DNA of 64,000 nt from Pyricularia pennisetigena (taxonomy: Eukaryota > Ascomycota > Sordariomycetes > Magnaporthales > Pyriculariaceae). The position numbers were made by a program, and so were the translations under genes. The stretch is from assembly GCF_004337985.1 (NCBI RefSeq), contig NC_043740.1, positions 2,066,874-2,130,873 on the forward strand, in the 5' to 3' direction. Shown here piece by piece: positions 36,882 to 49,437 of the stretch. How positions within the stretch are numbered: position 1 is the first letter of the stretch; each line of letters opens with the position of its first letter. Below the pieces are notes generated by a model. It was not told where the DNA came from and did no database searches. It worked only from the letters and a program-made list of their open reading frames with translations.

Positions 36882-39800
36882 CTAAGTCTTCTTCTTGCCC
36901 TGGCGCTGCTTCCATTCAGCCCTTGTGACTTTCAAGAGCATCTCTTCATCATGGACCGGTATCCAAGAGGTCAAAGCCTTCATGGCGTTCTCAAAGTCCG
37001 AGTCCATAAGCACATCGGCAAGAGCATGCATGAGCGCGGCGCCAGTTGCGTGTAGAATATCGAGGCCGACAACGGGCGCTTCGGGCGCGTCTGCTGGCGG
37101 TATTGGCGAGGGTTCCCCCAAGAGCATGAAGACGTCCCAAACACGGAGTTGGGCCTGAAATGGGATCGAAAGGTTGAAGAGGGTGAGATACCAGCGTGTT
37201 GCATAGGCTGTTGGGTCGATACAGAGCTCGGCCAGCTTGCGGGCGATATCATTGCTCGGCAGCCAGTCACGCTCAAAGTCCTTCAATGCTGTCATCAAAC
37301 CGGCAAACCCAGGCTGGTACAGCCGCTCGAGGCCTCGATACCGCCACATCCTGACTAGCATGACAAAAGTCTTCTCCTCATCATAGTAGCAAAGGAGGGT
37401 TGCGGCAAGTGAAGCCATGCCCTGTACGTATCCCGTGTCTGGGAAGTGTAGAGAGAGCGCATGCAACACCCTGAAAAGGAGGCGCTGACCTCCACGGTAC
37501 CTTCGACGAAACATAATGTGGCGGTTGATGGTCCGAGGCACATCGAGATCAATCTGCGTGTCGTCCGACGACGATACATACTGGAGCCGCTGAAACTCGG
37601 CCACAAGCTCCTCGTCTGTTGTTGTACAGCCATGCTTTTTGGCGCTCGAAGCAAGGAACGAGTACCAAGCTGCAGCCCGCCAACGGTCTGGAATGCCCTT
37701 CCATGTGCGATCGATGACTTTATGGTTTGTGGGGTCAAATTCAAACTCCATACCTTCTCCGGGCTGGCCTTTGCGATTGATCTTGGCCATCTTCCTCCAC
37801 TTTTCAGCCCTCTGCCACTCCTTCTTCTTTTGAGCATCGGTGAGCTTCTCGACCTTGGGGTCTTCGGCGATGTCCGAAAGACCAGGCGCCAAGGCCAGCA
37901 TGTCGCCCGCCTCGTCAGTCAGTTTCCTGTCCCGATTGTGGGGCAGCAAGTTGGCAGCTGCCCTCACCGACGAGCGGGATGACTGCCGCGAGTGCCCAGA
38001 AACCCCAGATGTCTGCGTATTAAGCGACCGCGCCGACACCTTCCTGATGGGTGCGCGGTCTGCCGTAAGTGATGACAGAGCCTTGGGGTTCCCATCTGGT
38101 GATTTGGTCAGGACCTTTCTCTTCTTGGGCGCTGAGTATAACGACCGTAGAGGTCTGGCATCCATGCTGCTCTGTCTCGTGTCCATGCTATTCGCCCTCG
38201 ACTCCAGGGTCCGAGGATTTGGCAATATGAAGCCGTAACGATCGACATCGGCACCATCCACATCCTCCCAGTCTTCTAAACCGCCAGCTAGCTCGTACTC
38301 CTTGTTAGTCGAGCTACCTTGTGGCGGCGACGACGAAGCCAAACCGGCTGGCGTTGGTGTAGTTGCCAGATGGGATCGATTGTCGCTTGAGGATGGACGA
38401 GATCTGTCTCTGCAGGTTGAAAATTAAAAGAAAAAAAGTTATGTTAATTACAAGTCAAGTATGATAGAGGGAAGGGGGATTGCTCGGGTTGATAAGGAAA
38501 CCATACGCGACATTCTCTTCCTCGTCCGATGGGACCTCCACTGCAGGCTCAAGGCGATCGCGATTCGACAAGCCCGGCCCCCCATCGTCACGGTCGTCCC
38601 CTTTGGCGACAGAATCATAGAGAGACCTCACCTTTTGTGATTCCCTCTCGACGTCTACAGGCAAGACACGGATGCTGGGCATCTGCATGGTCTTGGACGT
38701 ATGGGGACGGGATGGTGTGCTCTTATCCGTCGTTTCGGCGGTGGCGACATGGGTCGTCGCAGCCGCTGTCGTGGGCGCGTTGGCCGTGGCGGCCGCGCCC
38801 GAGGAAGCAACATGGTGGCCTTCTTGGTCCATTTGTGGCTGGCCAGCGTCGAGTATTTTGGACTTTCTCAAGGCGCGCTTTCCACCAAACATGACACTGC
38901 CCCTCTTGGAGAAGGTCAACTGGCTGAGGAATTCATCCTCAATCAACCTGTCGGTAGGAATGGTGGTGGTGATCAAAGTCAATTCTGAGCTGTCAGATTT
39001 CGCTGGCTCTATTGGGCAGGGATCCTCTGTCGAGCCGACATCCAACCCCGGCACCTTGGGTGGGGAACGCGGCAGTTCGAGACTCTTGAAGGACCTTGTG
39101 GACCCCGCTCCCGCGACGTTTGCCTTCTTCTTCAATTTGTTGGAACGCATTCCAGTCCGGTTGCTGGATGTTCGCACTAGTTTCCTGGACGAACGAAGTT
39201 GCTCGGTTGACATGTTGGCAGGTGTAGGTGGGTCGGTGGACGAGGAAGAGCGAGCGATTGGGGACGAAGGGATGGGCGCGGCTCTGGGGCTTTCAAAGAA
39301 CGCATGGGGAGGGAGCTCTGCTGATTGGGCGCGCCTCGAGTTTGCATCACCGGTCACCACGTCTTGGCTTTGAGGGGTGGCGAAGCTCTTCCCGTCAGCA
39401 AAAAACAGCGGTGCCACAGTCGCCGGACGAGGCTCAGTCACTTGTTCAGGCACAGGCAAAGGCTCAGTCACAGCTTGAACGTCGGCATCACAAACATCCA
39501 GCTTGCTGTACAGCGTCGTCGGGTAATCGGTGTCCTCCTCGTAAATGGTGGACGAAGAAGTGGTTGTCGTCGGTGCCAGACCCGAATCGCGCTTCCAGTC
39601 GTCGGTAGTCGGAGAGGGGTTCTCGCGAGTGCGAAGAGCCGGGTGCTGCTCTTGGGGCGGCGCAATAAGTGGCGGCGACACAACAACTGCGGAGGCGGCG
39701 GTTGCTGTTGTTGTTGCTGCTGCTGCGGCGGCGGCGGCGGCGGCACTGAGCGAGGCAAGGGAAACCGGTCTGCTCGCCCGTGCAGGGTTTCGAGGAGGTA

Positions 39801-39945
39801 TTGGAATCATTAGAATCGGAGGCTGGGCCTGCACGGTTTGCTCATAACGAAAGGCTAGCAGCGACGTATCGTCACGAAAGGGAACGCGTGCGGCTGGTCT
39901 TGTTTTGTAGCGCACGCTGGCGCTGACGAATTTTTGAGGCGCCAT
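36882..39945 (-). CDS. TBC-domain Rab GTPase-activating protein with long disordered N-terminus
   Basis: Two exons, complement(36882..38409, 38507..39945), give 988 residues. The intron has a GTATGG donor and a CTGCAG acceptor. The C-terminal third (about residues 715-950) is a TBC domain. It has a WKGIPDRWRAAAW entry and the arginine-finger motif QIDLDVPRT. The glutamine-finger motif is TGYVQGMASL, followed by FPxQ-like helices ending in RVWDVFMLLGE. Both catalytic fingers are present, so GAP activity toward a Rab is expected; the Rab partner cannot be read from the sequence. The first 700 residues are low-complexity, with an Ala10 run encoded by GCN repeats (about 39715-39750). Islands that look conserved include STEQLRSSRKLVRTSSNR and LSQLTFSKRGSVMFGGKRA. 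The ATG at 39945 (MAPQKFVSASVRYKTRP) was chosen as first in-frame. It is in tandem with the next two minus-strand genes, about 3.7 kb away. Confidence 0.9.
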
Positions 39946-42900
39946 TGGTTCAAGCGCAGTGACCGGGGCGGGCGTTGGCCGTGCGTGCCTGTTTGGCTCG
40001 GGGAGGACGGTGCTAATTTATCTAAGGCTTTGTTTCGGATGCTTCTGGCAGCTAGCTCATATATGGCAGCGGCGATTTGACACAACCTAAGACCAGACTA
40101 GACCCGGTCAGGTGAACAGCGGACTGATAATCAAATGTTGCAGATTCTTTCTTTTTTTTTTTTTTCTCTTGTGTGTGCTTGTTTCTCCTTCTGTCCCGTC
40201 TTCGCGGTCGGGAATGTGGGCTGAAACTTCCGTGCTGCAGGTGGTTTCTTTGCTTCTCCTGTGTCTGAGTTGAGGCCGAGATATTTGTATGGATCGAACT
40301 GACCAAATCGGTGGTAAAAATGGATGAGACACCTAGAGCCAAAAAAGAAAGGAATAAAAGTCCGGGGTTCTCGATTAAAGACAAACTGATCCTATGCAGA
40401 CTATGTTATGAGTATAAAGTGAGGACTCGCCGAAGGGTAATATAGGACATGGTAAAACGAAACTGGGGATGGGACTAACCTGGGGGTGGCGTTTGGCAAT
40501 AGCTCGATTATCTTGAGGCAAAGTAAGTAACAACGGATGTAGGTATCTTGCTCTCTCTCTTTTTTTTTCTCCCTCTCTGCCTTTATCCAAGACGCCCGAC
40601 CCAATACCGGGTACCAGTTGGACGACAGCTCAGCAGATGCACAAAAAGCCTGAGTGGGACACAAGGGCAGGTGCGGCCCAAAGAAATAAATACATAAGAC
40701 CGAGCGAGACTGAGACTGAATGTGAAAAGTAGTTGTACCTTCCCAACTTTTGATTCACGCGCGGGATGGTACGATTACCTAGAGCAACCCATTCCGCCTT
40801 TGTTCAGCGAGGTACCTCAGCTGGTCTATCTACAAATATCTCTTGTTCATGGGCCCACCCAGCAAATCCCTACCTGCTTTTATTTCGAAGAAGAAACAGA
40901 AGGGTGAAAAGAAATAACGGGGTTTTGCCTCCACGGCAAAAAAATCCAAGTTTCCTTCCCCCTCTCGTCTCTGGGGATGACAGCATCCGGAAGTCTCTAG
41001 AGCTGCAGCATCCCCCCTCCACCGGCACCTGAAAGTCTGGGCCCCGGATTAAGTTGCATCTAATAGGCAGGATCCACCAGTCCCGACCCGACCTCTGACC
41101 ACCTTTCTCGGTCTTTAGCTCCGTCATCCACGGGTTGGGCATAGACTGCTTTCTGTGTTCGGCTTGAGTGATCTGGCACAAGACCCTTGCCAGCCAGTCG
41201 GAGGGTGCCACTTGCGCGATCCCCCACAGGGCTCCATTCGTACGGAACCTCAATCAATGCCGAATACGTACCCTACCCATGTAGCAGCTACCCAAGGTCC
41301 TAACTTTTTTTTTGTGTTGAACTAATAACACCATCTCTTTTTTCACTTTCATTTGGCAGCTTCCCATCTTCCAACATCTATACCTCGTGTGCATTCTTTG
41401 TTGATGAGAAATCGGACCAAAAGTAATTACATGGACTCGAATGTTTCTTGAGGGCGAATTTCAGTTCAAAGTGAGGGTGGGTCTACACACCTGAATAGTC
41501 AACCATGCATAGTAGTCTCCTCGAGAACCTGACGTTCGCAGACAAGATTGGCCAACGCCCATAGGGCGCATTGATCAAGTCAATTTAACTCATGGCAAAA
41601 GCAAGACACGACCAACAAGGCGCCAAAAATGGATCGAGGGAAGTCGATGCAGAAGTATCTCTTGCTGATCAGATTAGTCTAGACTAGTTTTGCGTGAGTG
41701 GACCTCCCCGGCCGCCATACACCGCCGACATGAACTAACTCATTGTGCTTTTGGTTTTGTTTGTTAGGTTGCTCACAGACGTTGCCCCCACCGAAATTCT
41801 TTAATACATGTTTCTGTAGCAATCGAAATCAGGAAGAACGAAAAGAAGAAGAAAAAAACTGTAAAAAAAAAAAGAGAATTCCAAGACAATAGAATCCAGG
41901 AAAGAATGAAACCTGATCCGAGATCTGCACTCTCTAAGACGGTTGCCTCCATTCCGCTCCATCAAAATGCGGTTAGATCTCGAGCCCCCAGGTGAGCACA
42001 TGAACATCAAGAGAGAAGCATATGCTGCTGCTGAAGTGGAGTTTATGCACCATGTTCAAGCGACTTCAGTAGACTAGGCGGAGGCAGGTCGAGTTTAACC
42101 ATTTCACCCGAGACTTAGTTTTTCTGTGTATACTTACATGTTCCGTACCGAATCGGGCATACTGACTACATACTTTAAATACCATAACTCCCTCACAGAT
42201 GTCAATACAAAGTACTTGGTATGTGTATCCATTCATTCATAACTAGCTTCCTTTCAAGCTATACATACACCTTCCTACACTGCTATACTGCAAGCTTTCA
42301 AATCTACGAGATTCAAACCTTGATTGATGGTGCGCACGGCAACGCAACACTAAGACCACCCTTCCGGGACTATACCGTACTCGTCTTCAGCCGACAGCGT
42401 GGGGCCGAGCGACAATTTCCGACAAGAGTTGAGAGTTGGGTGCGGTCTTTTTTTTNNNNNNNNNNNNNNNNNNNNNNNNNNNNNNNNNNNNNNNNNNNNN
42501 NNNNNNNNNNNNNNNNNNNNNNNNNNNNNNNNNNNNNNNNNNNNNNNNNNNNNNNNNNNNNNNNNNNNNNNNNNNNNNNNNNNNNNNNNNNNNNNNNNNN
42601 NNNNNNNNNNNNNNNNNNNNNNNNNNNNNNNNNNNNNNNNNNNNNNNNNNNNNNNNNNNNNNNNNNNNNNNNNNNNNNNNNNNNNNNNNNNNNNNNNNNN
42701 NNNAGCGAGATAAATTCCGTTTTGTTGTCTTTTCTTCTTTCACCGCAGTGTTCCACCAACTGTCGTGGCCACCCCTCCATTTCGCTCCAGCCCCGTCCTA
42801 CGCCGTTATTTTTTTCTCTTTTGATTCGTTGTGTCCCTTGCAGATTTATGCGATGGTTTTTTTTTGTTTCTTTTTCTTTTTTTTTTTTTTTACTCTTTTC

Positions 42901-43647
42901 TTGTGCTTTTTGATTCTCTTTGCGGTTGCCTTCCAATCCTTCCATGCGTGCACTTCCGCTCCCGTCCCTTCCCCCTGTCTGCTGTACTCTTTCAAGGCTC
43001 GGCTCAGCTTAATTCAGCTTCCGAGCCACGAATAAAAAAAAAATAAAAAAAAAGACTTGCTGGCATCTGCCCACACAGGGGTTATACGGGACTTCACCAG
43101 TTCAAGAAGAAAAATTCATATCCAACAAATCTTGCAATTAAATGTCGCATTGTCGCCCGCCTACCAGCTGAGCTGATGACCAACAATTCAATGTTGCACG
43201 TAGTGTAGATACCACATCCTGGCAGAACACCAGGTACGCCATTCCATAGGGCACGTCCAAACGAGAATACGCAAAGCGGAAATTAACCAGTACCGATCAT
43301 CGACGACGGTGACACTTGGCGCCATTGAATTTGGCCCAACGCGACCCAACCCGGTGGTGACACGTGCGACGGGGCGCTTTCCGTCATGATAAGGAAACAC
43401 GAGAGGATAAATAATAATGACAAAGATAAAAACAAATAAAAAAAGATAGAAATAGATAGAAGGCTAAAGCTTGCAGAGAATCCGTACGATGTGAGGGAAT
43501 AACATGTCAAGAAATGAGTAACAAGCGGTGAGTTCTGCAAACCCAACCAGTAATTTTCATGATGCGATCTATCATAACCTTGCAGCCCAAGAACGCCTGT
43601 TTGTATGCTTTTGCTTCGTGGCACATTCGCTGGTAGTTTAGGTACCG
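39946..43647. other. 3.7-kb intergenic region with an assembly gap
   Basis: Upstream of the TBC gene and downstream of the ankyrin-DIL gene. It contains pyrimidine and homopolymer tracts (for example T13 near 40152-40164) and the 248-nt N run (42456-42703). No supportable gene was found; frames at 42221-43046 depend on N codons. Confidence 0.5.
42456..42703. other. Assembly gap (248 N)
   Basis: Undetermined sequence starting immediately after a T8 tract. Confidence 0.99.
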
Positions 43648-43895
43648 CTACACTTCCTCGTTCTCCCAGTCCTTCTCCCCGAACATGGGCTTTTTGACGC
43701 CACCCCCACTGCCTTGCGCCTGGTTTAGTTGCTCCAGCTTTGCTAGGAACTCCGGCGGAACCGTTGGTATGTACTTGCGCTCCCGCTCCCGGTTCACGCC
43801 ACCAAATCCGGCTCCGTACGTGACTAGCATGTCTGTTACCGACGGTAATGAGAACGGGAGCATGACGGCCGGGTCTAGTAGAAGGTGCTCTGGCG

Positions 43896-43926
<31 letters not shown>

Positions 43927-46385
43927 TGCATCCCCGCGTGATGACGATGGAGAGCCTTTCTTAAAATTTTGTCCATTCGCGCCTCCTTTCTCCGGAGTCA
44001 ACGGCGCACTGGCATTCCCTGGCTTGGCTCTTTGCTTCTCGCGCCGGAGCGTAGCTTCTTTTTGTATGGCTACGAGATACTTCAACGCACTTTTCGGTAG
44101 GCCTTTCTCGCCCACCTCCGGCCTGTAGTGGTCGGCAGCATGTATGAGTTGTTGTGGGCTGAGTGATTTCAACTGTTGCAGCGTGCCGACAAGTGCCTCT
44201 AGGTCGTCGGCCCCGAGAGAGGAGAAACACTGAAGCCACTGCAGCAACTGAATCACAGGGGCCAAGTGCCGCCTGGCCGCTTCGACAGTCGCTTCACCAG
44301 TAGAGCGCATCTCTCCGTGCTCGTAGTGTTCCGGTGCTCGGTTGTTCTGTCTCGCCCAATCCTCTAGAACTGAAATGTTCATGCGGATCTGCATCGCCTT
44401 GGTCCGCGCCAGGTATTTGCGATTCGACATGATGCGGTTGAAGAGTTCAGCCCCAATCCAATAGAGAAGTTGTGAGATGATTTGGCAGGTAATGACTGAG
44501 TGGATATCATAAAGATCCAAAACAAAAAGGGTCGATGAGAGGAGCGAAGTCACGTTGCGCGGCGCCGGCTTGGCCCTCTGTTTGGGCGAGGGTGGTCGGT
44601 ATCTCCTCTCTAGTGGCTCTTCCTTGACTTCCTTTTTCCGCTTGAAAAGTTTCCACTCGTTTTGAAAAGTGATGTCTTCAAAACCTGGTATTGTCTCGTG
44701 GTCTAGCATCGCCGGGTCTAGAACCTTGTCTAATCGCCTCTCGGCATCGCGCACGATCAGGATAAAGATTTCGTTGATGAGCTCGGCAAGTTGTGCCTGA
44801 AACTCGGCCGTTGCCCCGACGAGACCTGCATCCTTCTTCAGGTAGTGCAAGAGTAGAGTGGCGTTTGATATCCAAAAAGCTAATATAGTCATGTCCCACT
44901 GATGTTCCTCAACCACGTCGTTGATCTTGTCCATGGCTGTTATGAGGAGCTTTGCCAGAAGTTCTGAGCTGGAGTGGTAGTGTGCGTATCTGGCACTTAA
45001 AAATATCATGTTGGCTGGAACCGGCTTCTGTGAAGGGGTCCTCTGCGGCCTCATGTTGGTTATGATGATATCAAGAATGCGGTCGAGTTCGTTCTCCTGG
45101 AAAACAAACATTTGATCATGAGTGCATCGCAGCCAGTCAAACTCTTGTTCTTCTTCCTCGTCAAACTCATCGGCAGCCTAGGGAGATAGCAAAAACATCA
45201 GCATGCAACCTGGCCATCAAGAATCGTGTCATACACCTGACTGGACGGTCATATGACACATGAGCAAGGGGCTGTATACCTCTGGCTGATCATCCATGCC
45301 AACGTTCCCAAGGTCAACCTCGAGGTCGCGTGCGCTCTCCATCATCATTCTTCTCCGCAGCTCGTTTTCGGCCATCTCTTCTTCAAAACGGTCCTGAGAG
45401 AAGCCTGGGCTGTAAAAGTCATCCGTGACTCCGGCATTGCCGATGTTGTAGCCCTCGTCGTGCAGATAAAATGACATGTCGCTATCCGGAGCAACAAAGT
45501 CGAACGCCGTCCGTCCCGAGGATGTCTTGGTTTCCGCAGAAGCCCCGTTGTCAAGGAGCAGCTTTGCTATTGTCTTGTGACGATTCGTCATGGCCCACAT
45601 GAGTGCGCTCCACTGGTTCCGGTCCTGTCTGTCCACATCGGCACCGGCGTCTATGAGAGCCTGTACTACAGCCTCATGTCCCTATTCCAAGTAATACGTA
45701 TGATGAGCCTCCAGATCAGGCCCCGGTCTAATTCGGGCCATGAAGTAGCTTACAAAGCAGCTTGCGTATATCAATGGCGGTGTGCCGTCCTCGTCCGGCG
45801 CGTTGACGTCAACGTATTGTTTTGCCTTGCCCTGCAGGAGCCGCTGGACAAGGTCGACATTGCCGTTACTGGCGGCCATGGCAAGTGCCTTCTGCAGGGT
45901 GGCGGTCTTTTCGGCATCAGTGAGCTTCTCGTCGTTGGCTACGACGTCCTCGTTGACGAAATCGGACCCCGCTGCGTGCGCCGCCTGGGCTGCTATCATT
46001 TCCATCAACCTCGAGTCGCTGTCCTCGATGCCCTTGGTGATGTCATCGTCGTAGGCTGGGTCGTTCAGTGAAAGGTCGCCAAAGCTCAAGGGCTTCGTAG
46101 TCATGGGGGAGGTCAGAAATTGGGATTGCCCTGTGACAGAGTCGTATTTTCTTTTTGTCAGAAAGGATGCGCCGAGTTTCCTCATAGCCCAGATTTTAAT
46201 TAAAAGAAAAACCACAATCACGACATACCTTGCCAGGCGTCGTAGAATTCTGTTTCTTGGACGAGCTCTGCTGGTATTCGCCGGTCATTGAGGGACTTTG
46301 GCAGGTCGGCCGGCAAGGGGCGAGGTTTCTTTTGCTCATCGCCAAAACCGCCATCGATCCCGCCACTAGATTCGCCGAGATTCAT
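43648..46385 (-). CDS. Ankyrin-repeat and DIL (dilute) domain protein
   Basis: Four exons, complement(43648..45177, 45280..45681, 45754..46130, 46229..46385), give 821 residues. Ankyrin repeats lie at about 125-215: VDVNAPDEDGTPPLIYASCF, then VDRQDRNQWSALMWAMTNRH and LLLDNGASAETKTSSGRTAF. A DIL domain follows (about 330-700). It shows the family marks FWISNATLLLHYLKKD, QIISQLLYWIGAELFNRIM and AMQIRMNISVLEDWA. DIL domains are best known as the cargo-binding tail of class V myosins. Here there is no motor, so the protein may be an adaptor for membranes or cytoskeleton (inference). An acidic run of ten Asp (near 43903-43935) and a conserved-looking C-terminus FGEKDWENEEV close the protein. All introns keep frame and have standard borders. 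The start MNLGESSGGIDGGFGDEQKK was chosen as the first ATG in frame with exon 2. Confidence 0.88.
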
Positions 46386-46986
46386 GATGTGAGCCTTAGG
46401 TAGGCATGTAGGTTGAGATGAAGCGGGGCCAGAGCGCCGTCGAGAGATGCAAGTTATTATCGGTCGTGCTGGTTATCTAGGCTCGTGGGTAGTTGTCTGT
46501 TCACTGGGGATATCGGAGGGCAGAGTATGTTGCAGGTGATGTCACGCACGGCTGGATTGTTTCGATGTCACGTATGTCATTCGGCCAGTTACTTTCTGTG
46601 GTTTCCCGTCAGGCTGTCCAGGGAACCGTTGCGGGACGGAATAAGAAACTACGGAACCAATGGAGCCTCGTAGATGGTGGGGCGGGCAGTGTTTGGGCGA
46701 GCGACGGGGCTGAGTTGGTCGGCATTGAGTGGTCCGTGCCGCGCATCTCCACTGAGGGGAGCCTTGAAGCGTTAACTAAATTTAATCATTGGGTTCTGAG
46801 ATTACCTTTGTACACAATGACCATTTGAAAGCACGGGAAAGACAAAACCTTTGAGAATGGCTTGGACATCCATAGAGGGTTTGTCTTGTTAGACAAATAC
46901 TCTGGGCATGTAGATAATGATTGCCTAGGTGATAGAATCCTGAGGTCGCACGAATTTATTTGGTTGTATTGTCTATGGTGGTTACC
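46386..46986. other. Tandem intergenic region
   Basis: 601 bp between allantoicase (downstream end) and the ankyrin-DIL gene start, both minus strand. It contains the promoter of the latter; no gene seen. Confidence 0.6.
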
Positions 46987-48127
46987 TTATACAGCTCTCC
47001 TTCCAAACACTCGCACCCGCTTGATGCCTCCATCTGGGATCATTACTAGCTTCACATGGGTAATTGGCTTGTCCTTGATGAGCGACTGGAACTCGTGCTC
47101 CTGATCCGGGCCACACTTGCTGGCAGCCACGAGCTCGACCCACCCCTCCGCATCATGTCCGACATCGGCACTTCCGTCGGCGGCGGAGAAGGCCTCAAGG
47201 CGCACCTTTTGCGGGAAGTTGCCGCGGAAGAAGGCCGTGTCCACCACGACCCGGTCCACGAAGCCAGCGGCGCCCAGTTTGATTATGGCCCAGTCCTCGT
47301 GGCCTTTTGCGCGGGACCGAGATGTCTCCCATCCGTCGCCCATGTCCTTGCCGCGGCCTGGCAGGAGGAGGTTGTCCTTTGTTCCGAAATGCTGGTCGCT
47401 GCATGAGATGGCCACGCCGCCGTTTTGCGCAGCCGCCAGGTCAAAGACTGCATTGATGTCGGCGGGGAAGACGGGGTGGGCATGGCCAAAGAGCCGGAAG
47501 CGCGCGATGCCACCGTCAGGGTACATGTTGAGTCGTACGTGGGTGTACTGCTTGGCTGTCGGTCGCTCGTTTAATATCCATCCAAAGCGTTGCGAGGGCC
47601 CACACTCCTGGTAGCCCAGAATCGTCTCCCACCCACCACGCTCACCCTTCCACGATGCCACCTCGTCGTCGTTGAGATTGAAGCAGCCTTCGACAGAGAT
47701 TCCCGGAGCGTGATTCCCAGCGAAGAAGGCCGTGTCGACCTCGACCCCCTCCACGCTGCCGGAGGCGACGCCCAAGCGGATGATAACCCAGTCAAACGGC
47801 TCTTGGTTGTGTCGCCTGGTCTCCCATCCATCATACCATGCTCCAGTGTACACCATCTTTCCAGGCTGTCGAATAGGGGGCGTGGGTGTCAAAAGGTTGG
47901 CTGCCTCAGCAAACCACTCGTCTGAGCAGGCGAGCACTTTGCCCCCCAGCGCCGCCGATATCATATCTACCCGAGCACAATGCTGTTAGTTCTTTTGTCA
48001 GTGTTGGTAATAAGCACTATGTTGTCTACGCACCAATGCATGTTGACCGAAAAGTCTTGTCGATGTCTTCCGAAGCTACCCTCGTCGCTGCAACGTTCTC
48101 TGTCTTGTAACTAATCTCGTCCGCCAT
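46987..48127 (-). CDS. Allantoicase
   Basis: Hydrolyses allantoate to ureidoglycolate and urea in purine (ureide) catabolism, letting the fungus use purines as nitrogen source. Two exons, complement(46987..47966, 48034..48127), give 357 residues, near the family length. The protein contains the two internal repeats of the family. The first is ACSDEWFAEAANLL, GWETRRHNQEPFDWVIIRLG and VDTAFFAGN. The second is SCSDQHFGTKDNLL, GWETSRSRAKGHEDWAIIKLG and VDTAFFRGNFPQKV. The C-terminus (THVKLVMIPDGGIKRVRVFG) is typical. Exon 1 supplies MADEISYKTENVA through STCI, joined across a GTGCGT...GGTAG intron to DMISAALGGKVL. Several HGATAR words lie upstream, consistent with nitrogen control by an AreA/NIT2 GATA factor. 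No other purine-pathway gene is in the window. Confidence 0.95.
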
Positions 48128-49437
48128 TGTGAGTGCAGTTCAATGTGAGTGTATATAGCTAGGTAGGTAGGCAGGTAAGTGAAGCTATGTACGGAGAGGG
48201 AGGGGTAATTGCGAAAGTATGGTATGTATGCTCGCGTGACCACGGTGGTAAGGGGCCTTTTCTCCTAAAGTATTTGAAGACAGAGAAAATGGAGGAAAAA
48301 TAAAACAGAGGAAGCTGCAATTACATGATAGCACCATAACCAATACAGAGTAGTATTCTAGTATCGGCGCGTGATAAGCGTCCTCTAGCTGTCCGAAACC
48401 GCATCATGACTAACAGAAACCCCGTCATCGGCCTTGACCCCGTCGCTATCCTGTTGCAGCGCGGGCGACATGTTGGAGTATACTGCGATCCTTACCTAAG
48501 GGTCCCGAGCAACAAACAGCAAAACAAAGAGCAAGGTAATATCCTGTAACCCAGTCCAGGATTAAAAGAATGGGACAGTAGTAGTCGGTTTTTTTCGTTG
48601 TAGGTCAAATTCCCAAGATACCTCCAGTCGATAAGCCCAGAGATATTTGTTTGGCATTGACAATGGCGACTCACAGACCCATTCTGACTAAACTCGCGTA
48701 AAAGTGTAGTAGTATTCTAATATAGACTAGACTACTACTGCTGGTAGAAATCACCATGTCTAAGATGACCAAATTCAATTCAGGGCTTATGAGATAGGAT
48801 CTCTAATACACGGGGTTTACTCCAACAGAAATATCGTCAAGTATTGTTGTTTGTTTGCTTAAAAACAAGTGCTAATCCTACAGTACAGGGATGGCAAATT
48901 TACCCCAGGCATGCCCCGCATCCATCTGCGGTAGTAACAGAGATCCCCTCATACGCCGTTAGCTAATAGAGGATTAAGAAGGTCCTGATTGGCCAAAGCT
49001 ACCCACGTCAACACCACAGTGGATGCCGTCATCGACAAATTGTGTCGGATCCCGAGCATTGAAGGACAGAAGAAAATCTATGCGACAGAACGATCCAAGG
49101 TCGGTACCATCGGTATTCGGCATCGACAAGTTGTATGCACAGCAAACAAAGCCTCCCATCATCTGGTCTACCTTCAAACAAATTGCTCGGCCCGAGCGTG
49201 TGTTTGAAGAGGAGTTAATGTCCGCTCACTTTTTTTTATAATCCGCCTCGCCGCAGAGAGTACGGCCTTTGCACCTAAAACCTTTGAATCTTTTGCTTCT
49301 TGGCGAAGTTTAGGCGCGACTTGATAGTCTCTGCTCTGGAAGACTGCACTCCCTGCTAACGTATTGTTTTGTTCACAAGAATACCAACGCCAGAATCCTC
49401 TTAGCGCGAACCCAACAGCAGCCTCGTCAAATTCTAC
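48128..49437. other. Divergent intergenic region, allantoicase / cytochrome b561 protein
   Basis: 1.3 kb with no supportable gene, holding both promoters. The allantoicase side has the GATA-type words listed separately, and AGGTAGGTAGGCAGGTA repeats sit just upstream of its ATG (about 48160-48177). Confidence 0.6.
48326..48797. promoter_or_regulatory. Cluster of HGATAR (AreA/NIT2-type) words upstream of allantoicase
   Basis: TGATAG at 48326-48331, TGATAA at 48372-48377, CGATAA at 48629-48634 and AGATAG at 48792-48797, all 200-670 bp upstream of the allantoicase ATG. GATA factors activate purine catabolic genes when preferred nitrogen is absent, so the sites fit. The words are short and four in about 470 bp is not far above chance. 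No TCGG-N6-CCGA (UaY) site was found. Confidence 0.4.

Noticed and set aside
42221..43046. Open frames of up to 230 codons around the second gap
   Set aside because: They run through 248 N, and the flanking parts are poly-T-derived Phe runs.
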